Source of the DNA: Salidesulfovibrio onnuriiensis
GTDB taxonomy: Bacteria > Desulfobacterota > Desulfovibrionia > Desulfovibrionales > Desulfovibrionaceae
Assembly (NCBI RefSeq): GCF_008001235.1
Contig: NZ_CP040751.1
Location: 186,001-250,000 of the forward strand
DNA: 64,000 bases
Direction of reading: 5' to 3'
A program made the position numbers and the translations under genes. The notes under the pieces are model-generated. The model searched no databases and was not told the origin of the DNA. It was given only the letters and a program-made list of their open reading frames with translations. This document shows, piece by piece, positions 9,252 to 18,286 of this stretch. The first letter of the stretch is position 1; each line of letters begins with the position of its first letter.

Positions 9252-10442
9252 CTATATCTCCCTGAGGGCGGTCACGCAGGCCACGGCCTTGATGCCCTTT
9301 TTCTCGCCCGTGAAACCGAGCTTTTCTTCGGTGGTCGCCTTGAAATTGACCTGATGCGGATCCAGGGCCAGCAGACGGCCCAGGTTCCGGGCTATCTGGT
9401 CGGCATGGGGTGCCAGGCGCGGCACCTGGGCGATGACGGTCAGGTCCGCGTGCACGATCCGCACCCCGGCCTTTTCGGCCAGGACCAGGACCTCGCGCAG
9501 CAGGATGGAGCTGTCGGCCCCGTCCCAGCGGGGATCGGTATCCGGGAAATGACGGCCGATGTCCCCGCCGCCGAAGCAGCCGAGGATGGCGTCCATGAGC
9601 GCGTGCAGGAGCACATCGCCGTCCGAATGGGCCTTGATCTGCGGGGCCCCGGCAATGGGCACGCCGCCCAGCACCATGGGCCGCTCGCCGCCGTAGCGGT
9701 GCACGTCGTAGCCCCAGCCCGTGCAGGGGACCAGGGTCCTGGGCTGCTTGAGCGCCTCCAGGTCTCCGGGGGTGGTGATCTTGATGTTGGCCGCCTCGCC
9801 CGGGACAATGCGGACCTCGGCCAGGCGCTCCACCATGGAGGCGTCGTCGGTCACGTCCCATCCCTCGGCCTCGGCCCGCTCATGGGCCCGGCGCAGGATG
9901 TCGGTCACGAAGGCCTGGGGGGTCTGCACGGCGCGCAGTTCGGAACGCACCAGGGTCTCGCTCACGGCGCCGCCGTCCACCCGCTTGATGGTGTCCGAGA
10001 CCTCGATGGCCGGAACCACGCCCTGCGCCCCGTCCTCCAGGGCCTCCACAAGGGACTGGATCATGGATGCCGAGGCAAAGGGCCGGGCCGAATCATGCAC
10101 CAGCACGGCGTCGCATTCGCGGGGCAGGGCCTCCAGCCCGTGGCGCACGGAATCCTGGCGGCGCTCGCCGCCCGCGACCACCTCGAAGCGCAGGCCCAGG
10201 TCGTCGGTCTTGAACAGGTCCTTGACCGTGCGGCGCATGTGCTTGAGATCGGCTTCGGGAAACACGAAGACAACGCCCTTCATGGCCGCGATGCGCGAAA
10301 GAGTGCGGGCCGAGTGCCAGAACAGGGGCACGCCCTTGTATTCGATGTATTGCTTGCGCACGCCGCCGCCGGCATCCCGCAGGCGGGTGCTGCTTCCGGC
10401 GGCCAGGAGCACGGCCCATGTTTCGTCGAGTCTGCGTTTCAT
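9252..10442 (-). CDS. ispDF: Bifunctional IspD/IspF isoprenoid enzyme
   Basis: This 396-residue fusion carries two non-adjacent steps of the MEP isoprenoid pathway. Residues about 1-235 are the MEP cytidylyltransferase, with the nucleotide-binding LLAAGSSTRLR motif, VHDSARPF and DTIKRV. Residues about 238-396 are the MEcPP synthase, with the metal-binding GYDVHRY, the SDGDVLLHALMDAILG stretch and GDIGRHFPDTDP. Both active sites look intact. The fusion is known from Campylobacter, alpha-proteobacteria and Desulfovibrio-type genomes. It is co-directional with and coupled to the membrane protein gene that follows. Confidence 0.95.
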   Translation of the reverse strand: MKRRLDETWAVLLAAGSSTRLRDAGGGVRKQYIEYKGVPLFWHSARTLSRIAAMKGVVFVFPEADLKHMRRTVKDLFKTDDLGLRFEVVAGGERRQDSVRHGLEALPRECDAVLVHDSARPFASASMIQSLVEALEDGAQGVVPAIEVSDTIKRVDGGAVSETLVRSELRAVQTPQAFVTDILRRAHERAEAEGWDVTDDASMVERLAEVRIVPGEAANIKITTPGDLEALKQPRTLVPCTGWGYDVHRYGGERPMVLGGVPIAGAPQIKAHSDGDVLLHALMDAILGCFGGGDIGRHFPDTDPRWDGADSSILLREVLVLAEKAGVRIVHADLTVIAQVPRLAPHADQIARNLGRLLALDPHQVNFKATTEEKLGFTGEKKGIKAVACVTALREI

Positions 10443-10461
10443 GCGCTTTCCTGATTATAAG

Positions 10462-10496
10462 GCCGCCCGGAAGGCCCGAAGGCCTCCCGGAGCGGG
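10462..10496 (-). terminator. Hairpin downstream of rnpB
   Basis: The minus strand holds a strong GC stem (CCGCTCCGGGAGGCC with GGCCTTCCGGGCGG, loop TTCG) just after the 3' end of the RNase P RNA. There is no long T run, so it may act as a processing or stability element as well as a terminator. Confidence 0.55.
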
Positions 10497-10506
10497 ATGT
10501 ATCAAA

Positions 10507-10870
10507 GACGGAGTCGGACGGTAAGCCGGGTTCTGTTCCCCTTGCGGGGCGGCCATCATTCCTCTAGGGCGACGATTACTCGCCGCCTCAAGCAACCTAC
10601 CCGAAAGTATCGGCCGGGCCGGCCTCAAACACTTTCCTATTTGGTCTTGCTCCGGACGGGGCTTGCCTGGCCGGGCATGTCACCACACCCGCCGGTGGGC
10701 TCTTACCCCACCCTTTCACCCTTACCCCCGGACGAATCCGGAGGCGGTCTGCTCTCTGTTGCGCTTTCCGGGGATCGCTCCCCCTGGGAGTTACCCAGCG
10801 TCCTGCCCTGTGGAGCCCGGACTTTCCTCCCCGGCCTTGCGGCCGCGGCAATGGCCTGTCCAACTCCGCT
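10507..10870 (-). ncRNA. rnpB: RNase P RNA (bacterial type A)
   Basis: The minus strand shows the conserved core of bacterial RNase P RNA. It has GAGGAAAGTCCGGGCTCC near the 5' end, then CAGGGCAGGACGCTGGGTAA, a central GGTAAGGGTGAAAGGGTG part, and the 3' end ACAGAACCCGGCTTACCG. The P1 helix is formed by CGGAGTTGGAC (10858-10868) pairing with GTCCGACTCCG (10509-10519), which sets the boundaries. It cleaves 5' leaders from pre-tRNAs with RnpA. It fills the gap between the zinc-ribbon gene and ispDF, so open frames on either strand here are spurious. Confidence 0.96.
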
Positions 10871-10911
10871 CTTTTCATCTAATCACTGCCGACCTCTCGG
10901 TCAAAGCCGTT

Positions 10912-11646
10912 CTACTTGACCTTGGCGGCCTCGGGAATGTGTTCCTTCCAGTAGATGAGGCGCTGGCAGTTGGGGCAGCTCAGGATCTGCTGGCCCTTTT
11001 GCAGGTCGATGTATTTCTGGGGCGGAATCATGATGTTGCAGCCGCAGCACACGCCTTCCTCCACGGGCACGATGACCGGGTTCTCCAGGCGGGAGCGGAT
11101 GAATTCGTAACGGCCCAGGATCGGCGGCGGAACAACCTTGCAGGCCTTGTCGCGCTTCTTGTTCAGGCCTTCCAGGGCCTTTTCGGCTTCGGCGACGCGC
11201 TCGTCCAGGGTGGCCTTCTTGGCGTTGTACTCTTCCTTGACGCCCGCGATCTCCTCTTCCACGGCCTCCATGGCCGCGGTCTGGCGAAGCAGCTCTTCCT
11301 TGACGGCGGTGCTCTCGTCCTCGCGGATGCGGTTCAGCTTTTCCAGGCTGTCCATCTCGCGCATCATGGCGTGATATTCCTTGGTGTTGCTGGCCATCAT
11401 GAGCTTGTTCTTGCTCTTCTTGATCTTGGCATCGTCCTCGTCGATCTCGATGCCCAACTTTTTCTGCTGCTGCTTGAGGATGTCGAGCTTTTCCTCCACC
11501 TGGGCCTTGCGGGCGTCCAGGCCCTCCAGCTTCTCTTCCATGGCGCGAAGCTCGCGCGGAGCGGCCGTCAGGTCTTCCTGGAGAACAATGATTTCATCAT
11601 CCACCCTCTGCAGGACGACAAGCTGTTCGATCTGTTTTTGATACAT
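10912..11646 (-). CDS. Coiled-coil protein with C4 zinc ribbon
   Basis: This 244-residue protein is mostly a long antiparallel coiled coil (about residues 1-170, rich in Glu, Lys and Leu). It ends in a zinc-ribbon module with CCGCN and CPNC knuckles (about 198-225). This is the architecture of the zf-RING_7/CT398 (CdsZ) family, which bind nucleic acid or act as chaperone-like factors; the exact function is not settled. It sits directly upstream of rnpB and 32 bases downstream of the Nif3-like gene, a neighbourhood common in related bacteria. Confidence 0.85.
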   Translation of the reverse strand: MYQKQIEQLVVLQRVDDEIIVLQEDLTAAPRELRAMEEKLEGLDARKAQVEEKLDILKQQQKKLGIEIDEDDAKIKKSKNKLMMASNTKEYHAMMREMDSLEKLNRIREDESTAVKEELLRQTAAMEAVEEEIAGVKEEYNAKKATLDERVAEAEKALEGLNKKRDKACKVVPPPILGRYEFIRSRLENPVIVPVEEGVCCGCNIMIPPQKYIDLQKGQQILSCPNCQRLIYWKEHIPEAAKVK

Positions 11647-11678
11647 CGCTAACCTCTCTACTATGTTAATAAAAATGC

Positions 11679-12680
11679 CTACCTAGCACATATATGGAAT
11701 GCCATGGGCTCGGTTCCCTCAAAGAACCGCACCTCCACGGATTCATCGACCCGTTCGCCGAGTTCCGCGGCAAACAGGCGCATCATCTCTTCTTCCAGGG
11801 CGAAATGCCCCACATCCACCACGCACAGCTCGCTTTCCACGGCCGGGTGGTACTTCATGTCGCCGGTGATGAACACGTCGGCCCCGGCGCGAGTGGCCGC
11901 GTCAATGAGCGAGGAGCCGGAGCCCCCGCAATAGGCCACGGTGGAAACGGCTTCGGGAGCCCTGCCGCAGATGGTGAACACCTCGCGGTCCACGAGCCCG
12001 GCCAGCTCGGCCAGGAAGTCGCCCCAGGCCAGGGGCTCGGGCAGTTCGCCCACCTGGCCGAAGCCCACGGATTCCCGGGGGGCCTCCAGGGCGCGAACGT
12101 AATACTCGGGACGCGCGTCCATGCCGAACTCGATGGTGGCGGCAAGGGACGGCCACACCGGGCGGTCCACCACCACGCGCACCTCACCCGCCGCGGACTG
12201 GGACACGCTGTGCACGCCCTCCCGGTCGGCCCACAGCTCGGCCTGCTCGCGGGTGAGCGGCCTGGCCGCATGAAAGGAGACCTCCATGGGCGTGAAGGCG
12301 TGGGCGGTTTCCACGAACCGGGCATTGGCCAGCCCCAGGCGGCTCCCCAGCCAGAAGGCCGGGCCGTCCGGGCGGCAGTCCAGGGAGGTATGGGCGGCAT
12401 ACAGCCACGCACCCGCCTTCATGACCATGCGCAGGACCTCGGCATACTGCCCGCCCACGGGGGCCTTGGGCTTCATGTACAGAGGATGGTGGGTGACGAT
12501 GGCCTGCGCGCCCCATTCCAGGCAGCGGCCGACCATGTCCGGGGTGGGCTCCAGGCAGACGGCCGCCTTGCGGCAGTCCTGCGCCTCTCCGGCCACCTGA
12601 AGGCCGGAATTATCCCAGGAACTTTGATATTCCTCGGGAGCGAGCTTCCTGACGAGAGAAAATAAATCTTGAGATTTCAT
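11679..12680 (-). CDS. Nif3-like dinuclear metal-centre protein
   Basis: This 333-residue member of the NIF3/YbgI/YqfO family has the metal-binding motifs VTHHPLYMKP (about residues 62-71), HTSLDC and the C-terminal VDVGHFALEEEMM. Its length exceeds that of the short YbgI form, and the extra middle portion (about 125-230) corresponds to the PII-like insertion of YqfO-type proteins. YqfO/YbgI proteins have been linked to GTP cyclohydrolase-like or metal-insertion roles, but the biological function is uncertain. It is followed at 32 bases by the zinc-ribbon coiled-coil gene, which is probably in the same operon. Confidence 0.88.
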   Translation of the reverse strand: MKSQDLFSLVRKLAPEEYQSSWDNSGLQVAGEAQDCRKAAVCLEPTPDMVGRCLEWGAQAIVTHHPLYMKPKAPVGGQYAEVLRMVMKAGAWLYAAHTSLDCRPDGPAFWLGSRLGLANARFVETAHAFTPMEVSFHAARPLTREQAELWADREGVHSVSQSAAGEVRVVVDRPVWPSLAATIEFGMDARPEYYVRALEAPRESVGFGQVGELPEPLAWGDFLAELAGLVDREVFTICGRAPEAVSTVAYCGGSGSSLIDAATRAGADVFITGDMKYHPAVESELCVVDVGHFALEEEMMRLFAAELGERVDESVEVRFFEGTEPMAFHICAR

Positions 12681-12700
12681 TAGCTTACACCACCTTACCT

Positions 12701-12741
12701 AAAAGAAGATGCTCCCCTAGGGTATCCCCTGGGGGAGCATC
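12701..12741 (-). terminator. Terminator downstream of the tRNA gene
   Basis: Stem GATGCTCCCC/GGGGAGCATC (12708-12717 with 12732-12741) is followed on the minus strand by TTCTTTT. It ends the tRNA transcript just before the Nif3-like gene. Confidence 0.8.
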
Positions 12742-12852
12742 ATTGCCTTCTTCTGTCCTCTTGACCGGTGCAAGAGCTTCAAGGGAAAAGAGCTTCAGAC
12801 GTGTGGTTCTTTGCGCCAATTTTCCTCAATATCTCCTTCGCATGGGAGAAAG

Positions 12853-12928
12853 TGGTGGGCCAACCAGGATTCGAACCTGGGACCGACCGGTTATGAGCCG
12901 GTGGCTCTGCCAACTGAGCTACTGGCCC
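12853..12928 (-). tRNA. tRNA with CAU anticodon (elongator Met, or Ile2 if lysidine-modified)
   Basis: The minus strand gives a 76-base cloverleaf that includes an encoded CCA end. The acceptor stem is GGGCCAG paired with TTGGCCC. The D arm is GCTCAGTTGGCAGAGC, the anticodon loop CTCATAA has CAU, and the T arm holds GGTTCGAATCC. A base-paired first acceptor position excludes initiator tRNA-Met. The CGGCTCATAACCG anticodon stem resembles tRNA-Ile2 in some bacteria, so Met versus Ile2 cannot be settled by eye. No integrase or repeated 3' end lies nearby. Confidence 0.95.
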
Positions 12929-12964
12929 ACGCTTTGGAGCGCAATTCTGTATGCAGATTCGCCC

Positions 12965-13456
12965 CTATTTGTCAAGCCCCGAACGAATGCGTTCGATGAG
13001 CGAGGTGGTGGAATAGCCTTCCAACAGGGGCAGGCTGCACACCTCGCCGCCGTCCTCCTCGACGATGTCCCGACCCACGATGTTGTCGATGGACCAGTCC
13101 CCGCCCTTGACCAGCACCTGGGGCCGCACGGCCCGGATGAGTTCGTAGGGGGTGTCCTCGTCGAAGATGACGATGAAATCGACGCTTTCCAGGGCGGCCA
13201 GCACAAAGGCGCGCTGCTCCTGGCCGTTGACGGGCCGGTCCGCGCCCTTGCCCAGGCGGCGCACGGAATCGTCGCTGTTGAGCCCCATGATCAGGCCGTC
13301 GCCCAGGGCGCGGGCCCGGGCCAGCAGGTCCACGTGGCCGGGGTGCAGGATGTCGTAGCACCCGTTGGTGAAGACCAGCCTGTAGCCCTCGGGAAAAGAT
13401 TTCCTCCTCTCCTGGAACTCGGCGATGGTCAGCAGTTTCTTGTTCTCGGGCAGCAT
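12965..13456 (-). CDS. rfaE2: D-glycero-beta-D-manno-heptose-1-phosphate adenylyltransferase
   Basis: This 163-residue nucleotidyltransferase corresponds to the C-terminal domain of HldE. It transfers AMP from ATP to heptose-1-phosphate in ADP-heptose synthesis for the LPS inner core. The class signature is present as [17 protein letters not shown] (HxGH motif His38-His41), and the [14 protein letters not shown] and [11 protein letters not shown] stretches are typical. It is a stand-alone form, so the kinase half must be encoded elsewhere. It begins a minus-strand neighbourhood of surface-glycan genes. Confidence 0.93.
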   Translation of the reverse strand: MLPENKKLLTIAEFQERRKSFPEGYRLVFTNGCYDILHPGHVDLLARARALGDGLIMGLNSDDSVRRLGKGADRPVNGQEQRAFVLAALESVDFIVIFDEDTPYELIRAVRPQVLVKGGDWSIDNIVGRDIVEEDGGEVCSLPLLEGYSTTSLIERIRSGLDK

Positions 13457-13478
13457 GTTTCAGCCTTATCATTCTTCC

Positions 13479-13536
13479 AGCCGTTCAAAAAGGCCCGGCC
13501 TTGCGCGGCAACGCGGCAACCGGTCCCTTCACGGCT
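13479..13536. repeat. Dispersed palindromic repeat, copy F (short)
   Basis: The arms AGCCGTTCAAAAAGGCCCGG and CCGGTCCCTTCACGGCT flank a short core TTGCGCGGCAACGCGGCAA. It resembles the outer arms of the family with most of the centre missing. It fills the gap between rfaE2 and the Cys-cluster gene and touches the latter's stop codon. Confidence 0.6.
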
Positions 13537-14302
13537 AGGCTTTCGGTTTCAGATTCTCGCAGGAGCGGAAGAGCATCAGTTCCAACCAGTCATAGGCGAA
13601 TTCGAGCGCGGCCTCGTCGTCCTCCATGACCGCCCGCTGGCGCTCTTCGTCCACCTCGAACCGGTCGAACACGCGCATGTTCCGGATCATGGCCCGGAAA
13701 TCGTCCAGCTGGTACAGGGCCAGCACGACCATCTGCACCATCTGGTCCGGGAGCTGCTTGCCGGTTTCCTTGAACCGGGCCAGCAGGCCCATGTAGCGGT
13801 CGTTGAACCGGACATAGATGTCAAAGCCCTGATCCTTGAGCCATTCGTCCGAGGTCCACTGGTCGGACTCCTCGAACCCGCGACAGTGGGGTTCCCGGAC
13901 CACGAAGAACTGCTCTTCCACGCCGCCCTTGCCGTCGGGCCTGGTGGCCCGGCCCAGGGGGTAGGTGCGGCAGGCGCCCGGACGGTCCGGATACACCGAA
14001 CAGCCCTCGGGACGCACGAACGGACAGCTGCGCTTCTCGTTGTCGGTCATGCGCAGGCGCAGCACCGGGAAACGGGTGTCGGGCATGACGCTGGTTTCGC
14101 AGTGCATGTGCACGAAATCGCGGCTGGCCATGTCCAGGTTGCGGCGCAGGCGCAGCACGTCATAGGGGGTCATGACCAGATTCAGGTCGCCGCAACATTC
14201 GTTGAAGCAGGAAATGCCGGGATAACACTTGAAACAGTAGCTCTCGCCCTTTTTCAGTTCCGGCAGGCTGTCCAGAAATTCCTTGGTTTCGTCTTTGCTC
14301 AT
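13535..14302 (-). CDS. YkgJ-family cysteine-cluster protein
   Basis: This 255-residue protein is a member of the YkgJ/CxxCxxCC family, which is thought to bind iron or zinc. The cysteine pattern is clear: CFKCYPGISCFNECC near residues 22-37, then CPFVRPEGCSVYPDRPGACRTYPL around 90-115. The biochemical role of the family is not established. It lies between the heptose adenylyltransferase and a GT2 glycosyltransferase on the same strand, so an accessory role in surface-glycan assembly is possible but only inferred from position. Confidence 0.85.
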   Translation of the reverse strand: MSKDETKEFLDSLPELKKGESYCFKCYPGISCFNECCGDLNLVMTPYDVLRLRRNLDMASRDFVHMHCETSVMPDTRFPVLRLRMTDNEKRSCPFVRPEGCSVYPDRPGACRTYPLGRATRPDGKGGVEEQFFVVREPHCRGFEESDQWTSDEWLKDQGFDIYVRFNDRYMGLLARFKETGKQLPDQMVQMVVLALYQLDDFRAMIRNMRVFDRFEVDEERQRAVMEDDEAALEFAYDWLELMLFRSCENLKPKA

Positions 14303-14382
14303 TTTCTACTCTTGGCCTTGATGGTGAAAGGAAAATCATCCGGGTCCGCGAGACCTACCGTTTCCGGTGGCCCTTGGCAAGG

Positions 14383-16044
14383 TCAGCAGGCGCAGCCCAG
14401 CCTCTCTTCCACCACGGCCATCTTGGCCCGCAAATCCGCGTCGATCAGCTTCTGCCCGGCTTCTGCCGCCCGCAGGACATCCCGGCGCTCGTGCATGGTC
14501 TGCATCTTGTACCGGTTGGCCAGGGCATTGCCCTCGGCCGCTGCGGACGTGCGGCTGGCCACGCCGGAGCGCTTTTTGTGCCGCACCCGAAGATGGCCGG
14601 TGTAAACTGCAAATTTCCCGGCCTCTGCCAGGCGCAGGTCGTGCTCGTAGTCGTCGTACTGGGACGGGGAAAGCTGCAGGGCGAAGTCGCCGGATTCCAG
14701 CAGCGTCTGGGTGCGGAACATGTGGCAGCAACCCGTGACCGAGGCGCAGGGCCGCATGTAGTCGAACAGACCGGAATCCATGCCCTGGCGGAACAGGTCC
14801 GAAAGCTTGAAGGGGTTGGGCGTGAAGGTGTCGAGCCTGCCTCCGGAAGGATCGTCCTCCACCAGCAGGTGCCCGTCCGCGTGCTGCACCAGCAGGGGGT
14901 TGGCGTGGTCCACCACCCGGCAGCCCCAGACGCCCGCGTCCGGATAGGCCCGGGCCGCGGCCCCCAGCCTGCCCAGCCAGTCCTCGGGCAGGACCACGTC
15001 GTCGTCCAGGTAGACCACGAAATCGCTCCGCTCCACCTCGGGCAGGTGCAGCAGCCAGTTGCGGGCCACGGGCGCGCCCACGTTCACGGGCAGGGTGATC
15101 ACCGCAAGCCGGTCGCCGAACCGCAGCCGCCAGGATTCGAGCACCTCGGCGGTGCGGTCCGTGGAGCCGTTGTCCAGCACGAAAAGGCGCGCCTCGCCCA
15201 GGTCCGAGGAATACAGGGAGCTGAGGGTGGCGTCGAGCTCGATGGCCTTGTTCCAGGAATAGAGCAGCACGGTCACGCTCCCGGCAACAGGGGCAACGGC
15301 CAGGTCCGCACCCGTGAGCAGGTCATGGGTGCGCAGCAGCAGGCTGGTGTTCCAGGGGGCCCGGGCCAATGCGTCCAGGAACAGCAGGGAGGCCGCGTCG
15401 CGCTCCCCGCCCTCCAGCAGGCACAGGCCCGAGGTGAGCGCCGGGTAGGCGACCCCGAAGGCGTCGCCGGTCATTTCCGTGAGCCGGGCGGCCGTGTAGC
15501 ATTCGCGGCGCAGCCTGCCGAACAGGGCGCGAATGTTGTTGAAAATGGGTTGCGCGCCCTCGGGCCCGTCCATGTCCAGCCGGGACGCGGTCCATTCCGG
15601 GTCGCCGTCCACCATGCCCATGAACAGGGCCTGCTCGCGCCAGAACAGGTTGCCGGGGGCCCGCTCCAGGTTTTGGTCGATAGCTTCCCGGATCCGGGAA
15701 AAATCGCGCCCGGCGCGCAGGGCGTCGTAGGCGGAAAGATCATCCGGCCTGCGCCAGTTGTCGGCCAGGGCCCGCAGGGTTTCCAGGGTCGGCTGGGGCA
15801 GAACTGCCCGCACAGGTTCAAGGCCGAGCAGCTCGTGGGCCATGGCCCCGTCCAGGGGGTTCTCGCCCAGGGCGGTCTGCAGAAAATCCGCGGCAAGGGG
15901 ACGCAGGGCCGCAGCGCCGGAACGCAGGCACCAACCGGCCATGTCCAGCAAATGCAGCTTTCCGGTGCAGCCCAGGCGCAGCTTGGCCCGCAACGGTTCG
16001 GGCAGTGCGTCCCAGAACGAAGTCAGCGGGCCGGATGCGGACAT
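14383..16044 (-). CDS. GT2-family glycosyltransferase with N-terminal helical extension
   Basis: This 553-residue protein has a C-terminal GT-A glycosyltransferase domain (about residues 255-510). It begins SVTVLLYSWNKAIELDATLSSL, carries LDNGSTD for nucleotide binding and the YLDDDVVLP metal motif, so it should be an active inverting sugar transferase. The first 250 residues are helical and not recognised, possibly TPR-like. The start codon overlaps the stop of the upstream deacetylase-GT4 gene as TGATG, so the two are translationally coupled and likely build the same surface polysaccharide. The nucleotide-sugar donor is unknown. Confidence 0.87.
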   Translation of the reverse strand: MSASGPLTSFWDALPEPLRAKLRLGCTGKLHLLDMAGWCLRSGAAALRPLAADFLQTALGENPLDGAMAHELLGLEPVRAVLPQPTLETLRALADNWRRPDDLSAYDALRAGRDFSRIREAIDQNLERAPGNLFWREQALFMGMVDGDPEWTASRLDMDGPEGAQPIFNNIRALFGRLRRECYTAARLTEMTGDAFGVAYPALTSGLCLLEGGERDAASLLFLDALARAPWNTSLLLRTHDLLTGADLAVAPVAGSVTVLLYSWNKAIELDATLSSLYSSDLGEARLFVLDNGSTDRTAEVLESWRLRFGDRLAVITLPVNVGAPVARNWLLHLPEVERSDFVVYLDDDVVLPEDWLGRLGAAARAYPDAGVWGCRVVDHANPLLVQHADGHLLVEDDPSGGRLDTFTPNPFKLSDLFRQGMDSGLFDYMRPCASVTGCCHMFRTQTLLESGDFALQLSPSQYDDYEHDLRLAEAGKFAVYTGHLRVRHKKRSGVASRTSAAAEGNALANRYKMQTMHERRDVLRAAEAGQKLIDADLRAKMAVVEERLGCAC

Positions 16045-18113
16045 CAGTCAAGCTCCTCGATGGGCAGTTCCTGGACAATGCGCTCGCCCATGTACACGCG
16101 CATGAGATTCATGCCCTTGTTGCGGGTGGTCAGCAGGGTGCGCACCACCTTGCGGTTGATTTGGCCCATCCTGTGGCGCAGCTCGGGGTCGTCCGCCAGC
16201 TGTCGCATGCGCGCGGCAATGCACTCGGCGTCCTCTATCTCGCACAAAAACCCGTTGACCCCGTCGCGCACCAGCTCGGGGATGCCCCCGGCCCTGGTGC
16301 AGACAACGGGCAGCCCTCGGTCAAAGGCCTCCAGAATGGTGTTGGGAAGGCTCTCCAGGCGGGAAGGCACAATGAGCATGTCGGCGGCGGCGACCTGTTC
16401 CATGGTCAGGTCGTGGGAAAGGGGACCGCAGATGTGCATGCGCTCCCGGGCAAGAGCCCAGCCGTGCTTCTGCATCAGGTCTTCGGCCATGTAGTCAAGG
16501 ATTCCCACGGCCACGAACTCCATATCCTTGACGTTGCCCGCCTCGCACAGTTTCTGGCAGGCCTCGGTAAAGACATCGAATCCCTTGGTGGGAGCAATGT
16601 TGCCCACGTAGAGAATCCGCGTGGAACGCTTTTTCCTGGGCTGCGGCTCGCTGTCGATCGCGGAGGTGAAGGCATTGTAGACCACGTTCCGTCGGCTCTT
16701 CAGCACATGGTGCCTGGCCAGCACCTCCGAGCACTTGCGGGAGTTGCAGACGACCCCGTCAGCCAGTGCGGTCCACAGGAAGAAGATGGAGTTGGGCTTG
16801 GAAATGACCCCGCGATTGATGAAATGCTTGAACCGTGCGCCCATCAACCGGGCCAGAACGCCCATCTTGTACGGCCGGTTGTGGAAGGAGTGGACCACGT
16901 CGATGCCGTGCTCCCCAACCACTTCCTTGAGAAAACGCGCGCCCTTGAGTGAATTGCGGAACTTGTTGAAATGGATGATGTTCACGCCGCCGATACGTTC
17001 CAGTTCTCCATTGAGATGGGATTCTGGCGTGATCATGGCGTGCACCTTGAGCCCCATGTCCGCCATGGCCTTGGCGTTGTTGACCATCTGGCGCGCCCCG
17101 CCCGAAACCTTCAGCGTGTCCGTGGCGTAAAGGACGGAACGCGGTTCCGGCCGCTTGCGGTACAGCTTGAAAAAGAATCGGGACGCGGCCTCGTTGCCGT
17201 ACATGCGCAGTCGGTTGCGCACCCATTTGCCGTCCTTGCTCAACCCCACTCCCAAACGATTGATCCGATAGGGATCCGTGCCCTTGGTATTGGCCCAACG
17301 CTCCAGGGTGAAGGCCCCGGCAAACCCGGCCTTGCGAAGCTCCTCCTCGGCCAGGGGATCGAACTGGCCCCAGGGCCAGCAGAAAAGCTGCTCGCTGCAC
17401 CGGTTGAGCTCCCGCATGCGCTCGATGCTCCGGGCAAAGTCCTTGCGGCAGAATTCCCTGCGCTGGGCCTCGCTCCTGATGCGGAACAGCGGTTCGTCCC
17501 CGTTGCTCAGCTCGGGCCAGAAACCGTTGTGGGCATAGGCGCTGCCCACCCGGAACATGGGCCAGCCCTGTTTCAGGGCCGGATAGATGCAGGAGGCGGC
17601 CCAATGCGCCTTGGGGTCGCCCACGGGCTCGCGGGGGATCAGGTTCACGAAGCATCCCTGGTGCCGGGCCCCGTGGGAGTAAACCTCCATGCCCTTGTCA
17701 ACCATTGCCCGGATCTCGGATTCGTTGATGAACTGGGCGCAGTCCCGGTCCAGATGGGCGGCGCGAAATCCATCGGGCATGGACAGCAGCTCGGGCGCAT
17801 CCTCCAGGGTGCGCACCGCGCCCGGCCGGGTGAAATCGGTCAGGGCGAAGAACACGCCGGTCATGCCCCGCTTTTCCAGCTCGGGCACGGCGTGCAGCCA
17901 GTTGCTCAGATGACAGTCGTCAAAGGTCAGCACCACGGACCGGCCGTCGATGCGCCGCTCTCCCCGGGTGACGGCCAGAAGCTCCCGGGCGGTGATGGTG
18001 CGGTAGCCCGCATCCGTGATGGCGTCCAGGTGCTCGCGAAACTGGTCGAGGGTATGCCCGCCGGCAACGCCGAGGGCGTGGTAGCAGAGTACAGGAACAC
18101 TCCTGCGAAACAT
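16044..18113 (-). CDS. Polysaccharide deacetylase-GT4 glycosyltransferase fusion
   Basis: This 689-residue protein joins two enzymes. Residues about 1-280 are a NodB/CE4 deacetylase, with the metal-binding LTFDDC motif and the SHGARH (HxxxH) motif. Residues about 310-689 are a GT-B (GT4) glycosyltransferase, with the glycine-rich TDTLKVSGGARQMV start and the C-terminal EAFDRGLPVVCTRAGGIPEL donor-site signature. The ATG at 18113 is chosen because the protein homology begins there (FRRSVPVLCYHALG); the longer frame is not credible. It overlaps the GT2 gene by one base (TGATG). The pair probably makes and trims a surface glycan. Confidence 0.87.
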   Translation of the reverse strand: MFRRSVPVLCYHALGVAGGHTLDQFREHLDAITDAGYRTITARELLAVTRGERRIDGRSVVLTFDDCHLSNWLHAVPELEKRGMTGVFFALTDFTRPGAVRTLEDAPELLSMPDGFRAAHLDRDCAQFINESEIRAMVDKGMEVYSHGARHQGCFVNLIPREPVGDPKAHWAASCIYPALKQGWPMFRVGSAYAHNGFWPELSNGDEPLFRIRSEAQRREFCRKDFARSIERMRELNRCSEQLFCWPWGQFDPLAEEELRKAGFAGAFTLERWANTKGTDPYRINRLGVGLSKDGKWVRNRLRMYGNEAASRFFFKLYRKRPEPRSVLYATDTLKVSGGARQMVNNAKAMADMGLKVHAMITPESHLNGELERIGGVNIIHFNKFRNSLKGARFLKEVVGEHGIDVVHSFHNRPYKMGVLARLMGARFKHFINRGVISKPNSIFFLWTALADGVVCNSRKCSEVLARHHVLKSRRNVVYNAFTSAIDSEPQPRKKRSTRILYVGNIAPTKGFDVFTEACQKLCEAGNVKDMEFVAVGILDYMAEDLMQKHGWALARERMHICGPLSHDLTMEQVAAADMLIVPSRLESLPNTILEAFDRGLPVVCTRAGGIPELVRDGVNGFLCEIEDAECIAARMRQLADDPELRHRMGQINRKVVRTLLTTRNKGMNLMRVYMGERIVQELPIEELD

Positions 18114-18286
18114 GATATATCTCTCTTTAAACCGCCGAAAAACGCGGTTTCGTGTCGTTTTTCCCCGCGTAAAACAGGGTCCCGTAGTGGTACCAGATGG
18201 GGAGTCCCGGGGCAAGACGGCCCGCCCCGGACCCGCCACGCTAAAATTATTGAAATATATTCCGCTTGTGGCTAATAGAAATGATC

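Noticed and set aside
10597..11652. Open frames across the RNase P RNA and the gene beside it
   Set aside because: The conserved RNase P structure explains the conservation there, and the plus-strand frame is antisense to the zinc-ribbon gene.
12853..12928. tRNA as an integration site of a mobile element
   Set aside because: No integrase, no repeated 3' tRNA end and no change in base composition lie nearby.
12743..14605. A 620-codon plus-strand frame
   Set aside because: It passes through the tRNA gene and is antisense to the heptose adenylyltransferase and Cys-cluster genes.
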